In this document: positions 10,436-22,057 of the stretch, piece by piece
Layout: every line of letters begins with the position of its first letter
Position numbering within the stretch: position 1 is the stretch's first letter
Assembly: GCF_910592395.1 (NCBI RefSeq)
Contig: NC_088324.1
Span: 6,538,953 to 6,602,952 of the forward strand
Direction: 5' to 3'
From: Lineus longissimus
Lineage: Eukaryota > Nemertea > Pilidiophora > Heteronemertea > Lineidae
DNA length: 64,000 nt
Notes under the pieces: model-generated
Told to the model about the DNA's origin: nothing
Seen by the model: only the letters and a program-made list of their open reading frames with translations
Databases searched by the model: none
Made by a program: the position numbers and the translations under genes

Positions 10436-11001
10436 CCTATCTGGAAATGCGAAGTACGTTGAGTCTCTAGTTTTTGGGAAAGTGCTTCAGTTTAATGATA
10501 AGCACGCATCTGCAACTCTACCTTATATAAATACATTCAAATACAAACAGATTACAATTACCTTTTATATAAGATTCCTTCAGAGCAAGCTTGCCCTTGA
10601 TATGTGGGTAAATTTCTCTACTGATGTAGAAGGTATTAGCGTAGGAGATAACCCACATAAGGAAGTGGAGATTGGTATTTGGCACACGGATACCTCTAAA
10701 CATATCAATACACGAGACTTTTTTCACTTTTCAGTCGGCTATCAATCGATTGTCAGTCGCAAATGTTGGCAGCATTTTGCCGTTACAATTACCAGGAATA
10801 AGTGTATTCCTAAGCCCCATGTCAAACTTTATTGGAACGGAAACCTCTTAAGAATGACAAAGTATAAGCGATATAAAAACACGCATGTGTTGAGAAAGTA
10901 TTCATTTTTGGGTAAATTCATTCAAATGAATCAAATGTCGAATTTTAGGTTTTACCCAACTATCGTGACAAAACTTGATATTTTAAGGGGGAAAAAAAGA
11001 G
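10436..11001 (+). CDS. Unit 1 exon 3: LamG (concanavalin A-like) domain
   Basis: A strong acceptor (T-rich tract, CGTAG) precedes 10436 and a GTAGGT donor follows 11001 (phase 2 in, phase 1 out). The frame shows LamG hallmarks: FGKVLQFNDKHA (edge strand), ITITFYIRF, CWQHFAVTITRN and VKLYWNGNLL, then FRFYPTIVTKLDIL near the end. LamG-type sandwiches bind sugars, steroids or proteins outside the cell. No stop or frameshift in this copy. Residues encoded at 10581-10718 form a patch that varies strongly between units while the rest is nearly constant. Confidence 0.75.
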
Positions 11002-11706
11002 GTAGGTTGGTAAACTCGTTAATTATCTGAGCCTGAGGGCTTCACCACGACTTTGAAAACGAGTTTATTATTTTCATATTATGCACTGGTCCGAATAGGA
11101 ATTTTAGGATATTATTGTGCTGGGAGACGTAGTTTTCTTGTGAAAACTTGAATTTATGTTGACATTAGACGACTGTAATTCACCATCCAATCAGTCGTAA
11201 ATGGGCATCATCAGATACCTACACTAATCAAATAAAAAATCAGCATCGGTCGGAATGGTTCAACCAAATTCTTGTGTCAGGAAACATCAGGACAATGGCC
11301 AATATTACTGCAGTTCATCAAACGTTATCAGCAAGTTGGTATTTCGAGGACGAAATATACTATTGAAATGTTAGTCTACAAATGCAAGTTGTGGCAATAT
11401 TTAGATTTTTTAGCATGCGAAATGTCCCCAAACCTCTTCGGCACAAGCAGCTTGTTTTTAAAGGAATGTGTTTATTTTTCTCCTGTTTCTTAACAAACAA
11501 TACTTCTGAATGTTTTTGACGATCTCTAAATTTTGTTTGTACTCTTAGTTATAAAAAACACTATTTTCGTAAATGTTCCCCCTCAATCTTCACCTCATTA
11601 ACAGGGTAACTGAAGGCAGTGAAGGCAGTGTTGCTTTGCCGTGATTTGTTAAGCAGAAACCTTGCAAACTACGCCTTTTCTTTCCCGCTTTTCTAATTGT
11701 TCGAAG

Positions 11707-11794
11707 CTAACTTAGGAAAAGATGACGAATGTACGCACTGCCAGTGTATTTTAATGTGTTCAAGCAATTACAAGTTATGTCATCTGCCACCGAG
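11707..11794 (+). CDS. Unit 1 exon 4: Cys-rich, VWC-like
   Basis: A long pyrimidine tract ending GTTCGAAG precedes it. Phase 1 joins it to exon 3 and gives ANLGKDDECTHCQCILMCSS then NYKLCHLPP. The C-x2-C-x-C-x3-C-x6-C pattern resembles the middle of a von Willebrand factor C module. The donor CCGAG/GTTGTT is weak, so the 3' end is uncertain. An overlapping frame that looks like an FG-GAP repeat is broken by indels between units. Confidence 0.45.
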
Positions 11795-12443
11795 GTTGTT
11801 TAGGGCTCTCCCCGATTCGCCAAGCAAAAAGGAAACATCTATATCTACAGCAAGACGTCACAGCGTAGACCCATGGCTCCATGCAGCGCCTTACTAGTAT
11901 CGGTCCTCATGGAGAGGATCGATGCATGGAGGGCTGACTCGGTTCAAATCGGAGTGAACATCGGAATAGCATGATAATTCGAGCAGATTTTGAATTTTTC
12001 CTTTTTTTGTGAAATTGGTCGATGGAAACAACTTTTTAGAGGTGACTGGGCAGCCGACAGCTTGGAAATACTGCCCTTCAATTACTAATACCAACGGTCC
12101 TCCGAACAAGCATATTTCGGCTCAAATTTAAATATAAGCTTCTTGTCTCCTCCAATAATGAACTTTGGAATAGCTTTATAGTACAATTTGAGAAATATAG
12201 GCATCTGTTCAACGAGATAGCTGCCGAAACATGAGCATTAATTGCAGCGAACATATGCCGAACAGGGTATATCGCAAAAGCTTTCTTAATTCTTGATATT
12301 GTGCTGCTCGAGGGGAAATTGCTGAAAACAAGGCTTAGGCCTATTCGTGAATGTGGCAGTTGTCTTTATGTCTATCAATACCTCGAGAGCTTTTTCAAGT
12401 AATAAAAGCTTGTAAATTGTCGATCAGACGAATACTAAGCTAG

Positions 12444-12789
12444 CTATGTGCCAAAGTATAAACCAGGCACAAGCCCAATGATACTGGGTCAAGGAAGTTT
12501 TGTTAATGCTTTCGACTCTTCCGTAGCATTCTTGTTCACCAAACAAGGTACAGTGCACGAAACTTCACAAGAATTAGTAGTTGTGGACCATATTCGCTCT
12601 AAGCTTGATTGTACCAGAGAATGCTTAAGACAATTCATGACCAGTGAGGCAGAAAAGTGTCTTGGGTTCCTTTACGAAGTCAGAAGGACCAGTTGTGCGG
12701 TTTACAAAGTATTTGTGTCGATCTTATCTTTAAATAATTATGGAGCGACGACAACCAGATATCAACGACAGAAATTTGCATGCACCTAA
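12444..12789 (+). CDS. Unit 1 terminal exon: PAN/apple-like domain
   Basis: Frame ends FACT and TAA. PAN-like cysteines are in LDCTREC, EKCLGF and TSCAVY. The proposed acceptor is TAG just before 12444 (phase 2). It is free of internal stops here. Being last with its own stop, it fixes the gene direction. Confidence 0.55.
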
Positions 12790-13707
12790 AGTAATAGAGC
12801 TCACTATCTAAGGAACAAAGCAAGATATTACCTTTTCATTGAAAACAAGTTGTTGTAAATCATCTGACCCATCTTCTCTGAAAATGGCATGACGATAGCA
12901 CTGATAATAAGAGAGTTGCGAGCTAACGACTGAGATAAACAAAAGACAAGGTAGCTCATCAATGTGGTACAAATTAGTTACGTGACTGAAAAATCTAACC
13001 CACTTGTACAACTTCACATATTACCTATTATCCCTGAAAGTAAAAGCTCTCCGGCATGCAGGGTGAATCCCCTCTACAGGTAACTATGCGGCGACGTCAA
13101 GCCGATATCAACTACAGGAATTTTTAAAAATAAATCACAGCGAGTGGAGCTGCAAAATGATAATATGCTCCTAGGATGTCTGTACGGAAAGTTCGGGTGT
13201 CAAGGGGAAAAGGAAATGGGAAAAGCGTAATGTTGAAAGTATAAATCGCTTGAAATCTGCGGGGTTTTTTGGTTGATGCGTTTGATAACAAGTTAGACCT
13301 GTAAGAAAGGCAAACTAATGAAGAAAAACGGCGACTCATATAACGCATGAGACGATAATAATGACGCAATTAGTCACAAACAGCTCAATATTGATGACTC
13401 ATCGAAAGTCTTTAAAAATCTATATCGTAAATGATGACTTGGATATTTGTACAAATTTTGACTTTCGCTCTTATAAATTAATGATATGTACCACACACAC
13501 ACAAACAACGAGAGCATTGCTGTAAATACAATTGAAAGTTATTCCAAATTGTGATCATTGAAATTACAGGTGATAAAGATTGATACCTTTTTTATTGGCC
13601 ACCCGATATATCCTTTCAAACTCAATCTACTTTCCAATCAAGCAAAAAATGATTTATTAATAACAAAGATACAAGAAACATTTTGTTTCTCATAGCGAGA
13701 ACTCGAC

Positions 13708-16366
13708 GCAAGGGCCCAACGCGCCGCGTAGCGGCAAAAAAGCGAAGCTGGCGAAACATTTATAACGGGTCACCGTCACTTATTATTGGACTTATAGCGC
13801 ATTTACGGGGTTGCAACTATTTTGCTTTATAGTGTCACCAGGAAAGAAAAGCATGCGACCTAACGCCGATCTATTTGTATAAAGTGATAATTGGAAGGTA
13901 TATAGTAGGAAATATCAATAAAATAATCATTCCATTTCGTCTTTTGAGGGCATTTTTGATTGTAAAAAATATATGTCTACGTCACCGTAGTCTCTGCAAT
14001 GATAATTTTATCAGAGCAGTCTCGCGCAAGTAGAAGTTCTTTACCTGTTAGTTCTTCACTTATTAGTCTCAACGTCTGGCGCAAAGCCAGACGTTTTCCA
14101 TTACGATTTCACTACGATGTTTGACAAGAAGGAGCAGTGCGCGAGATATGCTAATGAGCAGACTTCCCTCGCTTGAGTTTCTGAAGAATGTTCCATATCG
14201 CGCGAAGCTCATCACTACTGATTATGACAGGCGTGCAGCGGTAGGTATCTGCTCCCCAACTTCCACCCTAATACGGTACAATAAGTTACCATTTGATGGG
14301 AATGGGACAATGCCCTCACTGTGTATGGAGTCATAGGGATAAGAAGACATTATTCATTAGTGTTGGTACAAGTGATTTTGCCCAAAAAGCATGCGCATTC
14401 AAAAAACAAAATATGCAAGGTATCACGTACATGACCATGACGACGTGCAGAAAGTGCACTGGCCAGTGCATACCCTATGGCCATGTACTAGCAAACATGG
14501 TAAACATGAACAACATCATTATTCATCGGCAGTTCATTTTACTCCGAGCTTTTCCTGAAACATATAGCCATGATGATTAGGCCTACCATGTACCATGACC
14601 AATAACAGCACTAGATCATGTAGATGTCAACAAGTTCACATGAACCGTATAATCCCGCATGGCGCATGTGGGGCATGCGTCTAAACCAAAGCCCCAAAAT
14701 CACTTGTTTTGGTCTATTTCAGTTTCACTTGTGTTTCCCCCGTCTCCCAGTCCATAATACATTTACAGTTTACAATCCCCGATCATGGCCCAACAAAAGG
14801 TCATCGGTTGACTAAAGGAACACAACTGTTCAATGTATTTATAGTTGAATGCAATCAAACTACGTCTTTTCAATCGTGGATTGTAAATTTAACCCCATGG
14901 GCCTAGGGAAGGCCCTATAACAATACTTTCGACACAGTTATTATCTCCGCTGCCTCCACCATGTTACACACAGTGCTCACTGCTGATTCTAAAATGCGCC
15001 ACCTAGTCAAAACAGGACATATGTTCTTCTAGGAATAGATCTCTTTCCAATATTTCGTCATTCCACTATCGTCATCACCTCATCATACTTTCATTGACAT
15101 TACAGGCACACATCCACAGAGCACTCTTCAAATCATCTACACAGTGGTTATCCAACTAGGATTATAAAGGTAATTTCTTAGCCCCGCACAGTGGGTTTCA
15201 GTCTTGATAAAGGGGCACTATCCAAGATAAAGTTACAAGAAGTAGTCAATAGGGGTCTCTCACCTCTCACTGTATGTCCACACTATTCACGCTTGTACGA
15301 GGAATACATTCAATGCTGAATCTAACAACACCCAGTGCCCTTACTCTGTATATTAGTCACTGGAAGATGGCCCATTTCACTCCTTCCTTCTACTTCACCT
15401 ATAGTCTCATGGCAAACGCCTCAGTTCTATGATATCACATTCACTTTCAGCTGTCATGCAACGCAACAACTGTGCTATCTGCCATCGCACATCAACGAAG
15501 AAGTGCAGCCGCCCACATTCCACCTCACGTCTGTCCGACCAGCTGCAATCCTCGAGGACGCCCCACTGTACCACGATTTCACTACGATGTTTGACAAGAA
15601 GGAGCAGTGCGCGAGATAGGCTAATGAGCAGACTTCCCTCGCTTGAGTTTCGAAAGAATGTTCCATATCGCGCTAAGCTGACCACTGCTGACCATGACAG
15701 GCGTGCATTGGACTGGTACTGGTTGGAATTGAACATTGAATATGCTGGTGGTGACGCTTTCTGATGAGAAGTTGGTCGTGACTGATGCAGTATCCTTGGA
15801 CTTGTCCACAGCATCGTTCAATCATTGCTCTCTGAGCTGCCTTGATTCTGTACTTACCCAAATACTGAGACCAAATGCCTGTTGACTGTGCTTTAAGAGA
15901 GACTGGCGCCATGCCTAGAGATATGACTGACCCCTATTGACAAATTTGTATGACTTTATCTTGCCTACCTAGCTGCTGCCTATAGTCTCCCTTTAACTGC
16001 GGAACACTTCAAAGTCGATAAAATGCCATGTTTCACCTTTTAATGTGTTCAGACCGCCATTTTCAAAATAATCAAGTCAGGACACTGCCTTCTAGTCTCG
16101 TAATAAATTTTGCTTTCCTCAATAATAACATTTCTTCTTCTTCAATGCTTTCATCATTCCAAACTTCTCCTCCTCGGACTTTTACAGGGGTACAGTCATG
16201 GCAATCAAAACCCAAATACTGAGACCAAATGCCTGTTGACTGTGCTTTAAGAGAGACTGGCGCCATGCCTAGTCTCTCTTAAAACACAGTCAACAGACAC
16301 CAACCCCCTCAGACTCAGAAACCACAAACGCCCAACCCTTCCTGCTACCTTAATACTTCTGGATCA
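13708..16366. mobile_element. 2.7-kb unclassified insertion before unit 2
   Basis: The array breaks after GAGAACTCGA and resumes with TCAATATAATATA. Inside are a 10-bp-stem hairpin at 14071-14095, a direct repeat of about 135 bp (14105-14240 and 15570-15710), and a repeated minus-strand mini-frame beginning MAPVSLKAQSTGIWSQYLG (near 15912 and 16266). The first copy of that frame runs into a GTAAGT donor, the second continues open. The second copy also forms a long hairpin with 16270-16296. A Cys-rich frame (CAICHRTSTKKC, near 15460-15520) faintly recalls piggyBac C-termini. No complete transposase seen. Confidence 0.55.
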
Positions 16367-16524
16367 ATATAATATATAGATATTAAACGTATTGACTTCA
16401 TATAGTTCATATAATGTAATATTACAACGGCGAATTCAAAGCAAAACATGACATCCCATCGCTATTTTTCAAATGGTTCAAGGCACTAGGTCGTATTCGA
16501 CTTGGTACAAGAGTAAGACTGATT

Positions 16525-16699
16525 ATGACAGCTGATCGGAATCATGGCATATATTCCAAAAAGGTGCTGTTGATTGACTTCAACTTTTGTTGGTGTTTGA
16601 TGGTGGCATCAGTGATGATTTCGTTGTTATACTTATTGTGCACTTGTGCACTTATAACACTTAATATAGGAGGTGTGACTGCTGGCTCTCCCCCGAAAG
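16525..16699 (+). CDS. Unit 2 exon 1: hydrophobic signal/anchor segment
   Basis: Same length and GTAAGA donor as unit 1. N-terminus MTADRNHGIYSKK; hydrophobic core retained. Confidence 0.55.
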
Positions 16700-17117
16700 G
16701 TAAGATAGAGACCACGATATAAGGGCATTGTAGTTCCCAACAAGTTAGTCAGTGATTTGGCTTTAACTTACGAACATAACCTGAAGTCAAAGTACACGCT
16801 ATATTCGTGACCTAACATGTTTGAACAACTGGCCTCGGCCTAGAACACCGATGATGGGCAAGACGGACATGTGTTAATGAGAGATGAAATGCTTGTGACC
16901 AGGTACGGGGGGGGGGGTCTGTTCTCAATTAAAGTCACTATAGTTTAAGTATTCGCTGCAAGAAACTGTCGTTTATGGGTTCTAGTACTTGTTTTACAAA
17001 CGCTTATTAGAAATATTACAAATACTAATGTTATTATAATATGATTGTTAGCTCTTCTGGATTACAAGCTTGATGGATCTGATCCGGATATACGGTTTGT
17101 ATATCACAGTACATACA

Positions 17118-19225
17118 CAGTAAGTAGTTTGAATTTTATCGGTCTTTTCGCAAGTTAGGCCAATCTTTGTCAAAGTGTGTGTAATGGGTTCAAGAGGGGT
17201 GTTCAAAGCACACACTATCGCAAGGAATATAATGACACGATCAGGACAGATTGTCCTGTCATAGGATAATGTTTAATTCATGTCATTTGAAAATGACATG
17301 AGTAAGCCAGAGTTTGAAGAAAGCATTGATTCATTCTGATTTGAATGATCACTTAACTTTGAATGGGCCTAGATCAGTAGATGACTGACCAACACCAAAG
17401 CTGACCTGTCCGAAATTACACTTTATTTCCAATCATGAAAAATTCAGTACATTCGGTTTTTGAAAATGTCCTTTTCTTAATCAAGTCTCATTACTTTTAA
17501 GGTACATTCAGATTTCTGACCATAGGAGCAGTGGAATTATAAGGCATCACCTGGATCATTATTCTTAAGGTCATCAAAATCAATCTCATTGTCCTCAGCA
17601 TCTTCATCTTTCAGAAGGTCATCAGCAATATTTCTGTACTCCCCGTTTTCATTCGGGACGAGTCCGCCTACCTGAAAGGAACGTGCTGTGGATTCAGGAG
17701 GACTTCATCCAAAGCTCGGCTATGTAGAACAGATGCAAAGGGTATTCTGGGACTGGTGCCATCGGCTTCAGTATTTGCATGCTTCCAGTCTTTCCAGCGG
17801 CGCTGACGTGAGCTCTAAATGCCCTCATAATGGTCAAGTCCAAAGGTTGACTCATAGATGTGCACCGCGCGGGAATGTTATCAAGGAGCACACCAGCTTC
17901 TACAATAGGGGCACAGCATTCATCAGCCAATTGAGGTCTAAACTGATCTAAGAGTAAAAGCCTTGTAATTGGTTCAAATTCACCAATGAATTGAAAAAAG
18001 ACTTCATCAAGCCAATGTTGGAGTGTGTCATGATTCTCCCACCCTGACCGTGATGAAGTGACACGGACATTTTCAGGAATGTTTTCAAGTCCACGAATTT
18101 CTCGGATGAAGCCTGGTTCTCTGAACACAATATGGGCTTGCTTTTTTTCCCCATTAGATCCAATTGTCAACCCAAGGGTGCATCCTAATTAGGAATTGCC
18201 CCTTGAAGTTTTAACGTCAACATCCCTCTCTCCCGGAGTAGCTGCCGTATACATGGGCAGAAAGTCCAACTGACAAAAGGTTATGTTGCCTCACTGTGTC
18301 CCTAACGTTTCCTTGAAATCGGCGGACACGCTCATTAGCGTCAGCTAGAATCGAAGTCGTGTTTCTTGTCTTGCGACGAAATACAATACGTTTCCGTTTC
18401 ATGAAATCGCTGATCCATCCTGGAGAGCACTGAAAGAGGGACCGTTCCGGTCGGTTCAAGGGATAGTTGTCTCTATCATCACCTGGAAGCTCATCCCACC
18501 AGCGGTGGAATTCCAGCTCGGCAGCATGGACCAGATCACCTCTGGAGACGGGGAGGGCAAGAGGAGAAATTCGAGAAATCGGTTGTGAACCTGCTCCTCC
18601 ACTTGTGGCCATATCTGTCGTGGTCGCTTCTGACCCTCCTACTTTGGGCATTGTTCTCGGCCTGCTCCATTGACGTTTCCCGATTTGCTATCCATCTTCG
18701 CAATGACGTGACTGCCAGCCTGAAACGTCTGGCATACTCTCGTACATTAAACAGCCAACCATGTTCAATCGCATGTTCGCAATCGAGGACGTGGCGCAAT
18801 GGTGCAGTTACACTATAGCTGTTGTGACGTCTTGGTAGTCTAGGACTATCAACTTCATCATCCTCATCAGTGTCCATACCAATGGCAGTTGAGAGTATGA
18901 GCACAAAATACAACAGATGTTTTCGAATTATCGCATTGGGCATTATCTCCAGCTGGAAAAGGTCTGTCTCTCCAGCTGGAAAAGGTCTGTCCTGAAGCTC
19001 ATAGGCCTGCATGGACCATAAACCTACCTGTACCTATTACATCACGGCAATAATCGAGCCAAACAGACCACACGCATGGGGACATCAAGCCTGGCTAAAA
19101 ATTGATTAGGCCAAGTTGACGCTACTCCAGGATCTAATGCTTACCTGATTTCTCCCATTGTGGGCCTCAAATTGGTTTTGGCTGTAAATTAGGCCGAAGA
19201 CCGATCCGAAAATCCGAACTTACTG
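17118..19225 (-). mobile_element. Pogo-like element B in unit 2
   Basis: Same insertion point in exon 2 as unit 1. Left end CAGTAAGTAG, right end CTTACTG. Near the 3' end of the gene frame a short stretch (CCAGCTGGAAAAGGTCTGTC, near 18951) is tandemly doubled. Confidence 0.85.
17537..19012 (-). pseudogene. Unit 2 pogo-like transposase B
   Basis: Recognisable from HTH to acidic tail, but broken into frames 19012-18536, 18651-18217 and 18170-17694. It shares with units 3-5 a one-base loss at the CENP-B part (near 18523; GCAAGC became GCAGC), and has further losses near 18278 and in the tail. LLLLDQF and QPLD motifs are present. Confidence 0.8.
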
Positions 19226-19568
19226 TATATAGTAACTGGCTTCAGGCCACTTCGGGTCACTTTAGCCCAATGGTAATAGGCAGGTTTCGCACCGTTGCGA
19301 ACTACGAAAACCGAGCACGAAAATAGAAAGAAGACGAAGAAATATTCTCATAGGGGAGCAAAATCTAACGTCTTCTCCTGCTTGTTGGCTGGGGAAGCCT
19401 AATGTAACGAAGAATTAGAAATAGTTTTATTGTAATAGTGGATTAAAATCAATAGTCTTCACCAGCCAACAAGCTTAATTAACAAATCACCTTACAACCG
19501 GAAAGCAACTATCACTTATATGTTTACCATCCCGTGACCAGCTCAATTTTATCTTTTTTATTTCGTAG

Positions 19569-20134
19569 CCTATCTGGAAATGCGAAGTACGTTGAGTCTC
19601 TAGTTTTTGGGAAAGTGCTTCAGTTTAATGATAAGCACGCATCTGCAACTCTACCTTATATAAATACATTCAAATACAAACAGATTACAATTACCTTTTA
19701 TATAAGATTCCTTACGAACAAGCTTGCCCAGAATACGTGGGTACATTTCTATACCGATGTAGAAAGAATTAGCGTAGGATATAACCCACAATTGGAAGTG
19801 GAGATTGGTGTTTGGCACACGGATACCTCTAAACATATCAATGCACGAGACTTTTTCCACTTTTCAGTCGGCTATCAATCGATTGTCAGTCGCAAATGTT
19901 GGCAGCATTGTGCTGTTACAATTACCAGGAATATATCTACTCCTAAGCCCCATGTCAAACTTTATAGGAACGGGAACCTCTTAAGAATGACAAAGTATAA
20001 GCGATATAAAAAAACGCATATGTGGAGAAAGGTTTCATTTTTGGGTAAATTCATTCAAATGAATCAAATGTCGAATTTTAGGTTTTACCCCACTATCGTG
20101 ACAAAACTTGATATTTTAAGGGGCAAAAAAAGAG
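19569..20134 (+). CDS. Unit 2 exon 3: LamG domain
   Basis: Open through both splice borders. The variable patch (19714-19851) reads LTNKLAQNTWVHFYT and so on. Compared with unit 6 the patch differs at five or more codons with at most one silent change. CWQH and VKLYRNGNLL are kept, but the F after CWQH is C here. Confidence 0.75.
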
Positions 20135-20806
20135 GTAGGTTGGTCAACTCGTTAATTATCTGAGCCGGAGGGCTTCACCACGACTTTGAAGACGAGTTTA
20201 TTATTTTCATATTATGCACTGGTCCGACTAGGAATTTTAGGATATTATTGTGCTGGGAGACGTAGTTTTCTTGTGAAAACTTAAATTCATGTTGACATTA
20301 GACGACTGTAATTCACTATCCAATCAGTCGTAAATGAGCATCATCAGATACCTACGCTAATGAAATAAAAAATCAGCATCGGTCGGAATGGTTCAACCAA
20401 ATTCTTGTGTCAGGAAACATCAGGACAATGGCCAATATTACTGCAGTTCATCATACGTTATCAGCAAGTTGGTATTTTAAATGCAAGTTGTGGCAATATT
20501 TAGATTTTTTAGCATGCGAAATGTCCCCAAACCTCTTCGGCACAAGCAGCTTGTTTTTAAAGGAATGGGTTTATTTTTCTCCTGTTTCGTAGCAAACTAT
20601 ACTTCTGAATGTTTTTGACGATCTTTAAATTTTGTTTGTACTCTTCGTTATAAAAAACACGATTTCCGTAAATGTTCCCCCTCAACAATTCACCTCATTA
20701 ACAGGGTCACTGAAGGCAGTGAAGGCAGTGTTGCTTTGCCGTGATTTGTTGGGCTGAAGCCTTGCAAACTACGCCTTTTCTTTCCCACTTTTCTAATTGT
20801 TCGAAG

Positions 20807-20894
20807 CTAACTTAGGAAAAGATGACGAATGTACGCACTGCCAGTGTATTTTAATGTGTTCAAGCAATTACAAGTTATGTCATCTGCCACCGAG
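20807..20894 (+). CDS. Unit 2 exon 4: VWC-like
   Basis: Identical cysteine pattern to unit 1 with an intact GAAG acceptor. Downstream sequence has a two-base insertion relative to unit 1 (near 20998), showing that the frame past the proposed donor is not maintained. Confidence 0.45.
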
Positions 20895-21630
20895 GTTGTT
20901 TGGGGCTCTCCCCGATTCACCAAGCAAAAAGGAAACATCTATATCTACAGCAAGACGTCACAGCGTAGATCCATGGCTCCATGCAGAGGCTTACTAGTGT
21001 ATCGGTCCTCATGGACAGAATCGACGCATGGAGGGCTGACTCGGTTCAAATCGGAGTCAACATCGGAATAGCATGATAATTCGAGCAGATTTGGAATTTT
21101 TCCTTTTTTCGTGAAATTGGTCGATGGAAACAACTTTATAGAGGTGACTGGGCAGTCGACAGCTTGGGAATACTACCCATCAATTACTAATACCAACGGT
21201 CCTCCGAACAAGCATATTTCGGCTCAAATTTAGATATTAACTTCTTGTGTCCTCCAATAATGAACTTTGGAATAGCTTTATAGTACAATTTGAGAAATAT
21301 TGGCATCTGTTCAACAAGATAGCTGCCGAAACATCAGCATTAGTTGCAGCGAACATTATGCCGAACAGGGTATATCGCAAAAGCTTTCTTAATTCTTGAT
21401 ATTGTGCTGCTCGAGGGGAAATTGCTGAAAACAATGCATAGGCCTATTCGTGAATGTGGCAGTTGTCTTTATGTCTATCAATACCTCGAGAGCTTTTTCA
21501 AGTAATAAAAGCTTAATTAGCTATCCAGATCAGAGTTCAATATATTTACAGTAATATAGTAATATATCTACAGAAAGAGAAGTTCCTTATACATGTATGT
21601 AAATTGTCGATCAGACGAATACTAAGCTAG

Positions 21631-22057
21631 CTATGTGCCAAAGTATAAACCAGGCACAAGACCAATGATACTGGGTCAAGGAAGTTTTGTTAATGCTTTC
21701 GACTCTTCCGTAGCATTCTTGTTCACCAAACAAGGAACAGTGCACGAAACTTTACAAACATTAGTAGTTGTGGACCATATTCGATCTAAGCTTGAATGTA
21801 CCAGAGAATGCTTGAGACAATTCATGACTAGTGAGGCAGAAAGGTGTCTCGGGTTCCTTTACGAAGTCAGAAGGACCAGTTGTGCAGTTTACCAAGTATT
21901 TGTGTCGATCTCATCTTTAGATAATTATGGAGCGACGACAACAAGGTATCAACGACAGGAATTTGCATGTACAAAGCAAACAAAGCAAGATATTACATTT
22001 TCATTGAAAAAAAGTTGTTTTAAATCATCTGACCCATCTTCTCTGATAATGGCATGA
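21631..22057 (+). pseudogene. Unit 2 terminal exon: PAN-like, stop lost
   Basis: PAN cysteines retained (LECTREC, ERCLGF, TSCAVY). A deletion after FACT removes the TAA and fuses KQTKQDITFSLKK and further residues from the former 3' UTR. Confidence 0.55.

Larger units (their letters stand above)
7381..12789 (+). pseudogene. Unit 1: secreted or anchored LamG-VWC-PAN protein gene, TE-split
   Basis: The gene model joins exon 1 (7381-7555), exon 2 (7914-7979, continued at 10093-10137 after a 2.1-kb transposon), exon 3 LamG (10436-11001), exon 4 VWC-like (11707-11794) and the PAN exon (12444-12789). Phases agree for exon 1 to 2 (phase 1) and exon 3 to 4 (phase 1); exon 4 to PAN agrees in phase 2 if the acceptor before 12444 is used. 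The product would be an extracellular or membrane-anchored recognition or adhesion-like protein. The transposon interrupts the coding exon, so this copy is most likely not expressed as the full protein, although exons 1, 3, 4 and 5 are open. An AATAAA at 13129-13134 lies 340 bp past the stop. I do not recognise a named orthologue. Confidence 0.6.
16525..22057 (+). pseudogene. Unit 2 LamG-VWC-PAN gene, TE-split
   Basis: Exons: 1 at 16525-16699, 2 at 17052-17117 (continued after the element to 19272), 3 at 19569-20134, 4 at 20807-20894, and PAN from 21631. Exons 1, 3 and 4 are open. The left target base pair beside the element has changed from TA to CA. A deletion removed the usual stop of the PAN exon, so the frame runs on for about 28 codons to 22057. 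Confidence 0.6.

Noticed and set aside
10581-10718. Diversity-generating retroelement targeting the LamG patch
   Set aside because: Third codon bases are mostly constant and many sites fit an adenine template, but no reverse transcriptase, template repeat or initiation sequence is visible, and these elements are known from prokaryotes and phages. Selection plus gene conversion is simpler.
10518-10727. Minus-strand frames opposite the LamG exon
   Set aside because: They are present only because the plus-strand codons are strongly constrained; they have no recognisable motif and break in units with frameshifts.
11728-11970. Frame resembling an FG-GAP/integrin-like repeat (VVWGSPRFAKQKGNIYIYS)
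   Set aside because: Two-base indels between units (near 20998 and 45820) break it, it starts after an in-frame TGA, and the overlapping VWC-like frame fits the exon 3 splice phase.
16206-16296. Histone-type or tRNA-like RNA gene from the strong hairpin
   Set aside because: The stem is long and made by an inverted copy of an adjacent repeat; no tRNA arms or histone stem-loop consensus.
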